Shown here: positions 1-10,935 of the stretch, piece after piece
Numbering within the stretch: position 1 is the first letter of the stretch
Layout of the letters: every line of letters begins with the position of its first letter
Assembly: GCA_039654915.1 (NCBI GenBank)
Contig: CM077594.1
Coordinates: 20,459,001-20,523,000 of the forward strand
Direction of reading: 5' to 3'
DNA: 64,000 bases
Source of the DNA: Aquilaria yunnanensis
Taxonomy: Eukaryota; Streptophyta; Magnoliopsida; Malvales; Thymelaeaceae
Made by a program: the position numbers and the translations under genes
Notes under the pieces: generated by a model
The model's database searches: none
The model's input: the letters and a program-made list of their open reading frames with translations, nothing else
Told to the model about the DNA's origin: nothing

Positions 1-989
1 TTTTTTTTTTACAAGCTTTTAGGTTGTTAGCTTACTTCTTCAACTTATAATAATATTCCCAGATTAGGGCTACTAACGTAAAGAAGAACGAAAGGCACTT
101 TTGTAGACTACTGTGTATTGACTGGAAAGACTGCAATTCTGACTCCATGGAACTGATATTTGATCGCATGTTGCTTCAGCTCCTCGGTTTCGTGTTAATT
201 TGGTTCAGTTTTGTATTTGATTGGTTTATATATGGGGAAAAAAGCAGGTGGATCACTGAACTTTTTTTATGTCCAATTATCCGTGGCACATGAGATTTTT
301 GTAAGAATTGTGTATAATCATTTTATTACATTTAAAAAAATTATTTCCTATTTTCAATTACATTTCATGAAAAATAAATAAAAATATACATATTATTTTT
401 TAAGTGAGGTGACTTGTTTAATTGGAGTGCTAATCCACCTTGAGTATTTTAATATTTGTGCTATGAAAAATTAAGAGGAAAAACTTGAAAGAATACAGTA
501 TAAGCTGGGTGTGTGTTGGTTACACATAAGAATATTACCATGAAATATGCTACCTTTATCTCATATTCTTTGAAACATTTTACTTTTTTAATTTAAGTTT
601 GACTTAAATTTATTCATATTATTATTTATTAAAAAAATTTAAAAAAATATATTTAAAAACTATAAATCTTTATTTAACACTTATATATAAATTTTTTTCA
701 TTTACATAATAAGATGTTGAAAATAACAAATTATTTATTAATTGCTGTAAATAGTGAACATTGTAAAGAACTTGAGATGGACAGAGTTAATATTTGATTA
801 AATTTTGTTGTTTCTAAAATAATTTGAAAATATTATGAATGTCTTAAGTTGAAAAAGTAGGTGGTTACAAAGTGGGGCTGTAAATCCTTTCATTTTTTTT
901 TTCAAAAAAAAAAAGCTTATTAAATTTTTATAGTAATTACTTAGAAGAATTATCATACATATATAATTAACTTCCTCTTCTGTTTGTAG
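1..989 (+). other. AG-like gene, part of the large 5' intron
   Basis: AT-rich sequence upstream of the acceptor at 988-989. AG-clade genes usually carry a long intron, often regulatory, just after the MADS-box exon, and this is probably its 3' end. I see no further exon and no recognisable cis-element that I could defend. Confidence 0.55.
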
Positions 990-2564
990 TGTGAGGGCAA
1001 CAATTGAGAGGTATAAGAAGGCCTGTACAGATTCCTCAAACACTGGGTCTGTAACTGAAGCTAATACTCAGGTATATATATGTACAAAATTCATTATCTC
1101 CATGCCCCATTTTCGGTTTCTTTTTTACTTAAATTTAACTTAAATTTATTTATATTTATATTTTTATTTTTTAAAAAAATTATATTAGAAACTACAAGCT
1201 TATAGTTTTTAAATAAATTCAAGTGAGACTTAAATAAAAAAAAGACTGAAATAGAGCAAAGAATTTCGGATAAATGAGGCAATAATCAAACAAAATAACC
1301 TTAGCAGCTGTAAGATATATCAAGAATATTTGAAAAACAAGGGAATTATGGAATTACTCTTGTATCAGTCACTTTGGTTTCGTAAATTCTGATTTTTTTC
1401 TGGATGTGGATTACTTCAGTTCTACCAGCAAGAAGCAGCAAAACTACGTGCCCAGATTGGAAACTTGCAAAACTCGAACAGGTAATTAGTTGCACTCATT
1501 CATCCAACTATAAATTAATTAACATGCGACAGCAGCAGTTAAAGTATTGGTCTAATGGTCAAAAACTATTTGGAAGTCGATCGATATAACAAAGATTACA
1601 ATATTTTGGTGATGATCTTGTTTTGTTTTTGGGCAGGAACATGCTTGGTGAGGGCCTGGATGGATTGAACATGAAAGATCTCAAAGGGTTGGAGAGTCGT
1701 TTGGAGAAAGGAATAAGCCGAATTCGATCCAAAAAGGTTTGCCATATTTTCTCTGTCTCAGTATTCAGTTCATGTTTACTTTATTCTATTACACTATAGT
1801 TTATGATTTCTACATTTTCCTTTTCTTTTGAATTCCAGAACGAGATGTTATTTGCAGAAATCGAGTATATGCAGAAGAGGGTAATTTATAATATATATTT
1901 ACCATCTATATTTATATATTAGTGCATATCTGCAATTTCATTTCGATTGTTTGTGTTATAAGGTTTATTTGCTTGGGCAGCTTCTTTTAAACTTACTGAT
2001 TTCCTTGCATTGCAGGAAATCGAATTGCACAAGAGTAACCAAATTCTTCGAGCAGAGGTCTGTCTAATTTTTCTAGAATTTTCACCCTTGTTTCCCGGTT
2101 TCACATTTTGTCAACAATTGATGTTCATTGGATTTAAGATATGATTTAAGATAGAGCAATGGGTATGTGACGGCTCACGGATGCAACAAACACGTCCGAT
2201 ACGTGGGTCCCACACCATTGGAGGGCAGCCATGTGTCTGTCTCATCTGTGAGCTGTTATATAGCTGTAACCTTTTGGTAAAATATATCTTTTAGCCCCTG
2301 TTTTGTAAAAATCTTGGTTCCGCCCATGTTCATGTTTTATGGCTGGTTCTGTAAGATGTTTTCATGTCCTACCACTTCGGTTCACAGATTGCAAAGAACG
2401 AGAGGAAACAAGAGGGCATCAATTTGATGCCGGAAGGATCAAGCAACTACAATCAGGTGATGCCTCCCCAGCTGTTCGATGCCCGGAACTTCTTCCAAGT
2501 GGATGCGTTACAACCCTCGGATCAATATGGCCAGCAACACCACCTCCCCCTTCAGTTGGTGTGA
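990..2564 (+). CDS. AG: AGAMOUS-subfamily MADS-box transcription factor, 3' six coding exons (5' end outside window)
   Basis: Exons I can join in frame: 990-1071, 1420-1481, 1637-1736, 1839-1880, 2016-2057 and 2388-2564 (stop TGA 2562-2564), all with AG acceptors and GT donors. Sizes of 82, 62, 100, 42 and 42 bp match the canonical exon ladder of AG-clade MIKC genes. The first exon completes a split Ser codon, as in AG genes whose MADS domain is in the preceding exon, so the MADS domain lies left of the window. Visible domains: end of the I region ([12 protein letters not shown]), K-box coiled coil ([32 protein letters not shown]), then a C-terminus with AG motifs ([25 protein letters not shown]) ending LPLQLV. 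That tail is typical of C-function AG/PLENA proteins rather than D-class STK. Known role of the family: stamen and carpel identity and floral determinacy in nuclear MADS tetramers. A GT at 2559 could be a donor to a further exon after the AG at about 2693, so the exact tail is slightly uncertain. No disabling change is seen. Confidence 0.9.
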
Positions 2565-3560
2565 GGCTTAGTTTTCACATCCAATTCATAACTTTCCACC
2601 ACAATATTGAATTGGTTTCTTTTCTTCTTTTCACTTAATGCCCAGTTAATTAAAGCCATTTATTTCCTTGACTTCAATCTCCTACCTATGCAGCTAAATT
2701 CTGATGCAGTGGTGTGAAGGGTAGTGGAATAAAATGATAGTCTTCCAGCGCAAAGTCATGAAGAAATGGAGGCTGCTGCTGGAATTATGTTGATCATTAA
2801 TAGCTTAATTTTGTTGACCCCCCATTAAACTGATAATTGTGCACCCTGTATTTCGAAGACATTGTCTCCTAGGTTAATTGGGTTCCTAAGACATACCATA
2901 TATGTACTTAATTATTTGGGCCCCTAAGATATATACCATAAATGTACTTAATTACCCGTAAATTTAAGGTATTGATTTGCCCATAAATGTGCTTAATCTC
3001 TTGTATACGCCATGGTATAGAGGCTCTTGACCATGGACCATGCTTTTTATGGACCCATATCATGTTGGACACTTTTGCCCCTATTAATTGATCATTTGAG
3101 CCAATTGTTTGGATTTGGTAAATTAATAAGTTTAAGGTTGACTATTATTGTACCCAATTATAGGGCTGAAAATATGGGATTAATTTAGGAATATGTAAAT
3201 AACTCTCACTAATGAAAAATTAGGAGTTAATGGTCAATAATTAAAAAAGGAAATTAGAAGTTAAAGCATTGTACAAACAATTTGAAAAATGTTCTTTTAC
3301 TTTATCCTTTTACCTAATTCATATTAGAGTAACTTTTCTGTAGACCAGACTTATATCGTGTGTCATCCTTGAAAAATACAATAATTGTCATTTTGATCCC
3401 GTTTCTTAGAAAAGTAAGCAATCATGCCCTCATGAAACATAATAGACTTTTCCTTTTCTGCGACCTCAGGGCAAAATTTGGTTAAATAGCATGGCTGATA
3501 TTCTAATTTTGGGGGAAGCTGGGCGATGGATCGAATGCCAGCGATACCCTTTTTCATTTT
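2565..3560. other. 3' UTR of the AG-like gene and intergenic DNA
   Basis: Begins with the probable 3' UTR, possibly including a UTR intron ending at the AG near 2693. The rest is AT-rich with no supportable gene. A loosely repeated phrase built on CATAAATGTACTTAATT occurs between about 2890 and 3000. Confidence 0.5.
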
Positions 3561-3879
3561 TTAAAAAAATTTTGTTTTCTTGTTCTTCTCTTATTCTTCT
3601 ATTTCTTTCTTTATTTATTTTCATTTTTTTTCTTCATTTTTTTTGTTTGTTTAGTTTTATTGTATAATTACCTTTTCCATTTTTATTTTCTCATCTTTTT
3701 TCCAGTTTCCCCTTTTTCTTTTTCTTATTTTAGTATTATTTCAAGTTTTGTCTATTGTTTTATTTCATGTTTTACTCCTTATTTTCTTAAAATAATTTTT
3801 TCACCTTTTTTTACTTAGATTTATTATATTATTCTTATTTCTTCTTGTTCTTTTATGTCATATGTCTACCTTTTTTCAT

Positions 3880-5190
3880 TTTTTTATTCTCTACCATTTG
3901 TTCTTTTGTCTCTTCGTACTTGTTCTTTTAAAAAGGTATGTTTGTTCTTTTAGAATCATTATTTATTCTTTGAGAAGCCATTAATTGTTCTATTTTGTCT
4001 TCATGTTTGTTCTTTTAGAAGACATTGTTTGTTTTTTGTTACTTAAGTATTTGTTCTTTTAATGAGGTACTATTTGTCTTCTTTTATGATGTGTTTGTTT
4101 TCTGTTCTTTTAGAAGCCTTGTTTGCTCATCTAAAAGGGCATGTTTGTTTTTTTACATTTTCAGGCATTGCATAAATTACTTGTTCTTTTGTGTTTTGGT
4201 ATTTATATTTACGAGCCTGTTTGTTCTTTTAGAAGGCAATGTTTGTTTTTTCTTGTCTACATGTTTGTTTTTTTAGAAGGCATTGTTTGTTCTTTCTCTT
4301 ACATGTTTATTTTTTGTTACTTAAGTGTTTATTCTTATAAAAGGCACTGTTTGTTCTTATACATGACCCTATTTCTGTAAACTTCTTGTTCTTTTGTCTT
4401 CTGGTATTTGTTCTTTTATAATGGCATGTTTGTTCTTTTAGAAGGACATGTTTGTTCTTTTAGAAGACATTGTATGCTCTTTCTTTTACATGTTTATTTT
4501 TTGTTACTTAAGTGTTTATTCTTATAGAAGACACTGTTTGTTCTTATATATGACCATATTTCTGTAAACTTCTTGTTCTTTTGTCTTCTGGTATTTGTTC
4601 CTTCAGAAGTATATGTTTGTTCTTTTAGAAAGTATTGTTTGTTCTTTATTTTACATGTTTATTTTTTGTTACTTAAGTGTTTATTCTTATAGAATGCACT
4701 ATTTGTTCTTATACATGACCATGTTTTTATAAATTTCTTGTTCTTTTGTTTTCTGGTATTTATTCTTTTAGAATGATATGTTTATTTTTTTAGAAGGACA
4801 TGTTTATTCTTTTAGAGGACATTGTTTGTTCTTTCTTTTACATGTTTATTTTTTGTTACCTAAGTATTTGTTCTTGTACATGATCCCGTTTCTGTAAATT
4901 TCTTATTTTTTTTGTCTTCTGGTGTTTGTTCTGTTAGAGGGGTATGTTTGTTCTTTTAGAATGACATGTTTGTTCTTTTAGAAGGCATTGTTTGTTCTTT
5001 ATTTTTCATGTTTAGTTTTTGTTACTTAAGTATTTGTTCTTATAGAAGACACTGTTTGTTCTTATACATGACCTTGTTTCTGTAAACTTCTTGTTCTTTT
5101 GTTTTCTAGTGTTTGTTCTTTCAGAAGGGTATGTTTGTTCTTTTAGAAATGCATGTTTGTTCTTTTAGAAAACATTGTTTGTTTTTTTTC
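3880..5190. repeat. Nested T-rich minisatellite with a 165/187-bp higher-order unit
   Basis: The basic unit is about 22 bp (TTTGTTCTTTTAGAAGG plus a few bases). These sit inside a longer unit recognised by ACATGTTTATTTTTTGTTAC at about 4301, 4488, 4653, 4840 and 5006, giving spacings of 187, 165, 187 and 166 bp. The 22-bp difference equals one basic unit. Open frames across it are a by-product of low stop density and I do not treat them as genes. Confidence 0.8.
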
Positions 5191-5199
5191 CTTTGTGTT

Positions 5200-8100
5200 T
5201 GTCATTCTGAAATCAAAAGTCCATTTTTGATAAACCATCCCATTTATCCATTTTAGGAATATTCTAATTTTTTAATTTCTTTTCAACATCTTTGATTAAT
5301 ATAGTTTTTGAGTTCTTCATTATTCTATTCCCCATAATTTGTTTTTTCTCTTGTCTTTTTGAAGCAGACTTAGTTAAATTTCTAAAAATTTTATCCATTA
5401 GTAATTATCTTAGTGTTAATATCTTTAGTAGCTTATTTGTTAACGTTTTACACAATCTTACTACCTTTCACATTAACTACCGGTCTTACAATTGTTACGC
5501 AACTTGGGTGATATTTTGAAAATTTCCTAAAAATAATATTTAATTACTAGCAGGAGAAAAGTTTTGGAAATTTGACCATTCCTTAAATCAAAGAAATAAG
5601 ACAAAAATTAAATTTTAAGGACTAAGTTGTACATAAGAAATAACTTTGGGGAGATCGCTTACGGGTGCGCCGGGCGCACAGAAGAATCAGTCTTCATATT
5701 TTCGGCAACATGATTGTACAATTATGTTCCTCATATTTTTTTTCTTTATTATGATACTTGTACAACTTTGTTTATTTTAAATTTTTTGGAATACATCTCT
5801 ATTCATAATTTTTCATATTTTCTTGCTTTATTATAAAGCTTGTATACCTTTGTTCATTTTTTTATGAAGTACATCTTTGTTCACAATTGTACATCCAATT
5901 TTCTCAAAAAAAAAAAAAAAAAAGAAAAAGAGTTCATTGAAATATTATAATATGAAAATTGGATTATAATAGATAAAACATTGTACATTAGTAGTCAACT
6001 ATACTCATAGTTGCCGAAAATATATGCGCTTTATCATAAGTAGCATATGGTTGTATGTTAATCATATTGTCATTGGCTGCCACATTATTAATTGGTTATA
6101 ATCATTCAAGTACATTTCTTATCTTTTAAACTAATAAGGATAAAATTGTCTAGAAAATTGGGGGTTTTCGTAAACCTCAGTCTATGTAAGAATCTCGCCA
6201 TGATATATACCAGCCTCTCTTTAAAATTTTGTACATTATCTTAATGTATACACTTATTTAATGGACAACTAAGTACATTAAGATTGACCAATCTTATTAA
6301 ATCAAGAGCTACGCTAGCTAATAAGTGTATTTAGGATCGATCAAGCCCATCCTATCTTTCATAAAATTTACAATTTAATTCTATAGATTTTAAAATTTAT
6401 AATTTAATATATATTATAAAAGCAGGATACACTTCAGGGTAAAAATGACTTTTCACTTAACAAAATAAATAATACATTTACACGTGGCAATTTAATTCTT
6501 TTTTGGTAAGAAATTGATATATTTTTAAATTGTCTTCTCAATTTTACCATTGAGTTTGTCTGGCTCACTTCTAATCTTAAAACATGTGGTTTCTTCCAAT
6601 TCCATCCACGTAATTAAGTTCATCCTTTCAAAGACTTTTCTTATCTGGCAGTAAGAAAACTAGGCAATTAGATCCTGATTTTCCAATCACCATTTCCTTC
6701 TCCTTGATCGATCGATTTCAGATGAGTACTCGCCTCTCAACTCTCTTGTCATTGTACGATCCATGGCAGATCGATCGCACTAGTCAATTCTTAACATTAG
6801 GTAATCAATCCATTGTAGATATAATGAAGAGCATGATAAAGATTATGCATGTTCTAGGAGTTATGAGTCAAGTCGCTACCACAAATCACACTCTCGATTG
6901 AAAGAACATTCCAGGGACTATGATTACCACAAGTACTTTTTCTTTGGCTTAGTTTTTATGAAAATGTGATGATCATATTCTTTTAGATTAAAAGCATGAA
7001 ATAGATCCCTTAGTTGTGTGTTTCTATGTGTGATCAATGCTAGCATCGACCGTCATGCACCATAGCTCAACTGCCTTTGATTCTAACTTTGGCCTCCTCT
7101 TCCAATCCAACGCCTCCCTTAGTTGCCCTAGACTTCCCCCCTAAGATTTGCAAGGCCCCTGCTAGCATCAGAATGTCTTTCCAGTCATGCACTTTTCATT
7201 CACTACTAAGGCAAAATGTCCCGATCCGACGCTCACTTCCACTACCCACAATGGACCATCCCAGCGCACCATCATTTGAACTCAACAGGTTCTTTACTCA
7301 ATTCCATCTCTTACAGCAATGCCACTGCCATTAGAATTGAATTTAACCCGGATTTTTTTAGGCCAAAATAAAAAGATAGTTCGGTAGTGATTCTGCCGAA
7401 TGCACTAGATAAAGAGAATGAAGACATTCTACAAGTGAAAGAATATGGGGTGGATATGTTTTAGCATGAGGCAGTAGCAAGTCAATGGATAATAATCAAG
7501 TGGAAGCTACCCACCGGCCCATTGTTACACTACATTGGTCCATTTCAGTTTGATTGTAAAATGAAGGTAATACTCATCCTAATATTCCTGAGGAGATCAT
7601 CTGGCACAAGGATGTGGAAGTTTCAAAATTAACTCTTTTAATTGATCTTTGGGTTTCTCCTAGAAAATTGTGTAGGCCTTTGTCTTTTAGAGAAATATTT
7701 ATGGTTATTTTTAGTGTTATGGTAATGATGGTGGTGATTGGTTTGCAAATGAAGCAAAGCCCGCCACACTATTCTTTGAAGAAGGTCTTTGAAATTGCCC
7801 CTTATATATGAGATTTTGTTGGAGTTCTCATGGTAGCCCATCTCTGGACTCAATTGCATGGTTTGATTACTGTAGTAAAAAAGGCTTCTATGAGTCAAGG
7901 CTTTTCCACTAGAGATTTTATTGGAGCTCTTGAGTGCAGAAATGGTACATTTTATTTGCCTTGCGATGTTATTTTCTTCAATTTGGTTGTCTATAGAAAT
8001 GGTACATTTAGTTTGCCTTGCGGTGTTATTTTCTTTAGTTTGGTTGTCTGTTAGGATTATTTAGGTTGTGTATTAGCATATATTTTTAAGTAGCACAAAA

Positions 8101-9351
8101 GAACTGTTGAAATGGTCTGGTAGAAATAGTTTGGAAATTTGCCATAATCAACCAAACATGTGATTTTTTTTTTTTCACAATCCCTCTTTGCAAATTAAAA
8201 TATTAATTTTACAAGATTGAAAGTATGTTGGTATATGAATTTTTCATTATTCCTATAATATACTAGAAATTCCTTTTGACAAATAGAATTGTGTCAACCA
8301 TGAATGAGAGAAAGAAGACTTGTGTCTATTTTGAGTACATAGGGTTAAGGCTTAACTCTTCACACACACATATTCAATGAATGAAAAATGAAACGCTCAG
8401 TTGAGCTGACATAACCTAAAAGAACTCAAGAAAATGAAAAGCCAAATCTATTATTGAAACATAAAAAGCCTTTGCCTTTGTTTCTCTATTTCTTCAAACT
8501 AGAAAATAGAACATGATAGACACATAATACAGAGAGATGCGGTATATCACTAGAATATTAAACAATTCAAAGTCTTCATCATTACAGCTTATTCAATTCC
8601 TGAGTAGCAAATGCCATTGATTAGGTAATTTAAAAGGCACATAAGAAGACCAAACTGAGGGATTAGGAAAATTAATATGTAATGGAAAATGTCATCCTAG
8701 GCTCCTGGCTAGGCAATACAAATGAATGTTCCATTATTGAAAACGAGTGTGACTTTTATTTTGTTAAAAAGTGAAAAAATGTTCCTATGTTTGAGTGTGA
8801 ATTTTATTTTTCATAGAGTGGTAGCTGAAATAAGTTCTAAGAAAAGAAAAAAATTAAATCATAGCACGAAGTGGGCAAAGTCTAAATAATCTGAAGGAAG
8901 CAACTGTGTAAGGTTAGAGTGATTCAGTGGAATCTTGTGTTTTATAGTTAGGTTGCCTTTTAATCTGGATGATGAAAAGGTAATGTTTATTCATTTTTTA
9001 CTAACACATAAAATGTTCCCTATGTAACATGGGCATGTGATACTTAACTATTGTTTTCCCTTTATTTTGGCACAGCTTCTCCAATGCAAAGATTATTTTG
9101 GTTAGTATGTGGAAGGTACTAAAAGTTTCCAAGTCTTGGACAATTGTAGGTGTAGTCCAGGAATTCCCTTATAGTACTTGTAGTGTGTAAGTTTGAACTT
9201 ATCATATGTTGCTGACATATAAGTTGCTATATAGTAGAATCATGGATGCTACATTTAGTTATGACTGTAAAGTTTCTGAGTGAAAAGGGTTTACAGTGCA
9301 GGAATTGTTGGTTGTGTGAAGCTTTCAACTTACTTTAAGGAAGCTGAGGTA
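5200..9351. other. Gene-poor intergenic DNA with degraded repeats
   Basis: No supportable gene. There is an A17 run near 5908, and short open frames at 6704-6901, 7077-7334 and 7614-7811 have no recognisable domain. A stretch around 7590-7680 (reading IWHKDV on the plus strand) faintly recalls the zf-RVT tail of plant LINEs, but it is too decayed to annotate. The rest looks like old non-coding DNA. Confidence 0.45.
7936..8050 (+). repeat. Two-copy tandem duplication of about 56 bp
   Basis: The phrase starting AGAAATGGTACATTT and running to TTTGGTTGTCT occurs twice head to tail with a handful of substitutions. This is a local slippage duplication in non-coding DNA. Confidence 0.75.
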
Positions 9352-9356
9352 AGTTA

Positions 9357-10258
9357 TTGTTGAGTTGTGATGGCGATGAGGCCATCAGTATCTCCACTGT
9401 GTGTTGTGGAGAATGCAGCAGGAGTTTCTGGAGGTGTAGGCGAGCCCTGAAAAAGGTGCTCTATGTGGACTGCCTGTGATGGCCGGCAGCATCTTCACAT
9501 GGCAAGCACGGTGAGGCCGAGAAGGACTTCCGGTGTGAGAGAGGTCCGAAACGGGGATTCCTCAGGAGGACTGGCCTGAAACACTCAGAAAACAGGGGTT
9601 AGGAGGTCCCCGGAGTGACTTTCCAGAGAGGAGCCTCCGACGCCCAAGTCAATGCTTAGAGAGAGAGCGAGAGAGATCGAGAGAGATAGATAGATAGATC
9701 CCCTCTGCTTGTGACCATTCCCCTGGTATATATAGGAGGGGGTGAGCCCTTCATATGGCAGCACGTGTATGGACGAACACCATCCGTACTTCTGGGCATG
9801 AGGGGCCCTTAGCTGCCTGCAGGCTCATCGAGCCACGAGCTGCAATAATCATAGCCCTACATGACAGGACGTAGGCAGCGGCGACGCGTCAGAGTGCCTG
9901 TGAGGATGACGTGTAGGGTGTACGGGCGTAGTGTCAGAGGCTTCCTTGATGGCTCCTGCCGTACCTCCGAGGTCCCCTTGGTTGATGTCTCACTTCGGAA
10001 TGAGGGACCTTTTCCCTTAGTCACAGTGGTACTTCGGGGCATTCCCTGGCTCCGAAGTTAGCCACTTGAGGGACTTTCACTTGCAAAAGGTGGTTGGCAC
10101 TTCTCCCCGAAGTTGACTCGGTCGCTCTCCCGATGGAGGCGATATGCTAGTTTCCCGAGGTAGGTATTGGTGGGCTGCCGAGGTCACGTGCCTCAGGCGT
10201 TTGGCTCCCTCCTTTCCGGGGTCCTTAGGTGTTCAGGGCGATAGCACTTTGGCTATCA
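9357..10258 (-). repeat. 3' LTR (left copy) of the Tat-lineage element
   Basis: Full-length LTR of about 900 bp. On the minus strand it begins TGATAGCC at 10258 and runs to about 9357, just inside the AGTTA target duplication; the extreme terminal base is ambiguous because the AGTTA is followed by TTGTTG. It contains a TATA-type motif (TATATATA near 9727-9734), consistent with the LTR promoter, and a GAGA/GATA microsatellite at about 9657-9700 that forms a CT-rich leader on the minus strand. Confidence 0.8.
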
Positions 10259-10275
10259 CATGCCCCCCTCGGGAA
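10259..10275 (-). other. Polypurine tract of the Tat-lineage element
   Basis: The minus strand reads GAGGGGGGCATG immediately before the LTR start TGATAG. This is the expected position of the plus-strand primer for LTR retrotransposon replication. Confidence 0.7.
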
Positions 10276-10671
10276 TCCGGAATGGAGACTTCGGCTAGAG
10301 GTCTTTTTGTGGGTGCTTTTCAGGACTTAGGGTGCGCCGTTCGCAGGGGAGGTATTTCACCACCTGGGGGCATGGTTTGTTCGGACAGGTGTCATCTGTC
10401 TTCCTTTTGGTGTCCTCAAGATCCCCAACCTCTTTATTCCTTTCTGCCATAGGTTAATGGACCGTCATGTTTTGAAACTAGGCGTGTCAGTCTAGGGCGG
10501 TGCACCTGAGTTTTCAAGATGTCAGAAAATGTGTCCTAGTTTCTCGTGACGGGCGACACGTGGCAGGTGCTGGTTGGGATGAGTATGTCTTTTCGAGCGC
10601 GAGGGGCAATTATGGCGACGTTTCGCCTTCGCACAGCAATTATGACGCCCTTTCGGTTTCCCTTCCATGAT

Positions 10672-10679
10672 CTATATAA
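10672..10679 (+). promoter_or_regulatory. TATA box of the antisense gene inside the retrotransposon
   Basis: CTATATAAG sits in GATCTATATAAGCCTCC, followed by a pyrimidine-rich stretch suitable for initiation and, about 260 bp on, by the first ATG of the antisense gene at 10936. It is outside both LTRs, so the antisense gene appears to have had its own promoter. Confidence 0.6.
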
Positions 10680-10935
10680 GCCTCCTTCTGTCATTCTCCT
10701 CATTTGTTTTTCTTTGCTCTTACTTTGCTCTTGTTTGCTCTTGTGTCTTCTCTTGCCTTTTTCCTTTTTCCGGCGACGATTTTTACGGCGGAAGGATTCC
10801 CGGTATTTTGCACGACGGCGTCCAGGAATTGTGATTTTGGCAAGACTTTTGGTAGGTTCTTCCTTCGGTTTCTGCTTTTATTTTAGCTTCCCGAAGTCGT
10901 TTTTCTTCTTTCCGAAGTTTCTCTTTTGGTCAGCC

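Noticed and set aside
2300..2330. TTGGTTCCGCC text in intron 6 of the AG-like gene, like a hAT terminus; similar GGTCCGCCACTC near 21530
   Set aside because: No partner end or 8-bp duplication could be located, so no element boundaries can be defended.
4025..4380. Phe/Cys-rich hydrophobic ORFs in the T-rich minisatellite
   Set aside because: Generated by poly-T repeats; composition and overlapping frames are artefacts.
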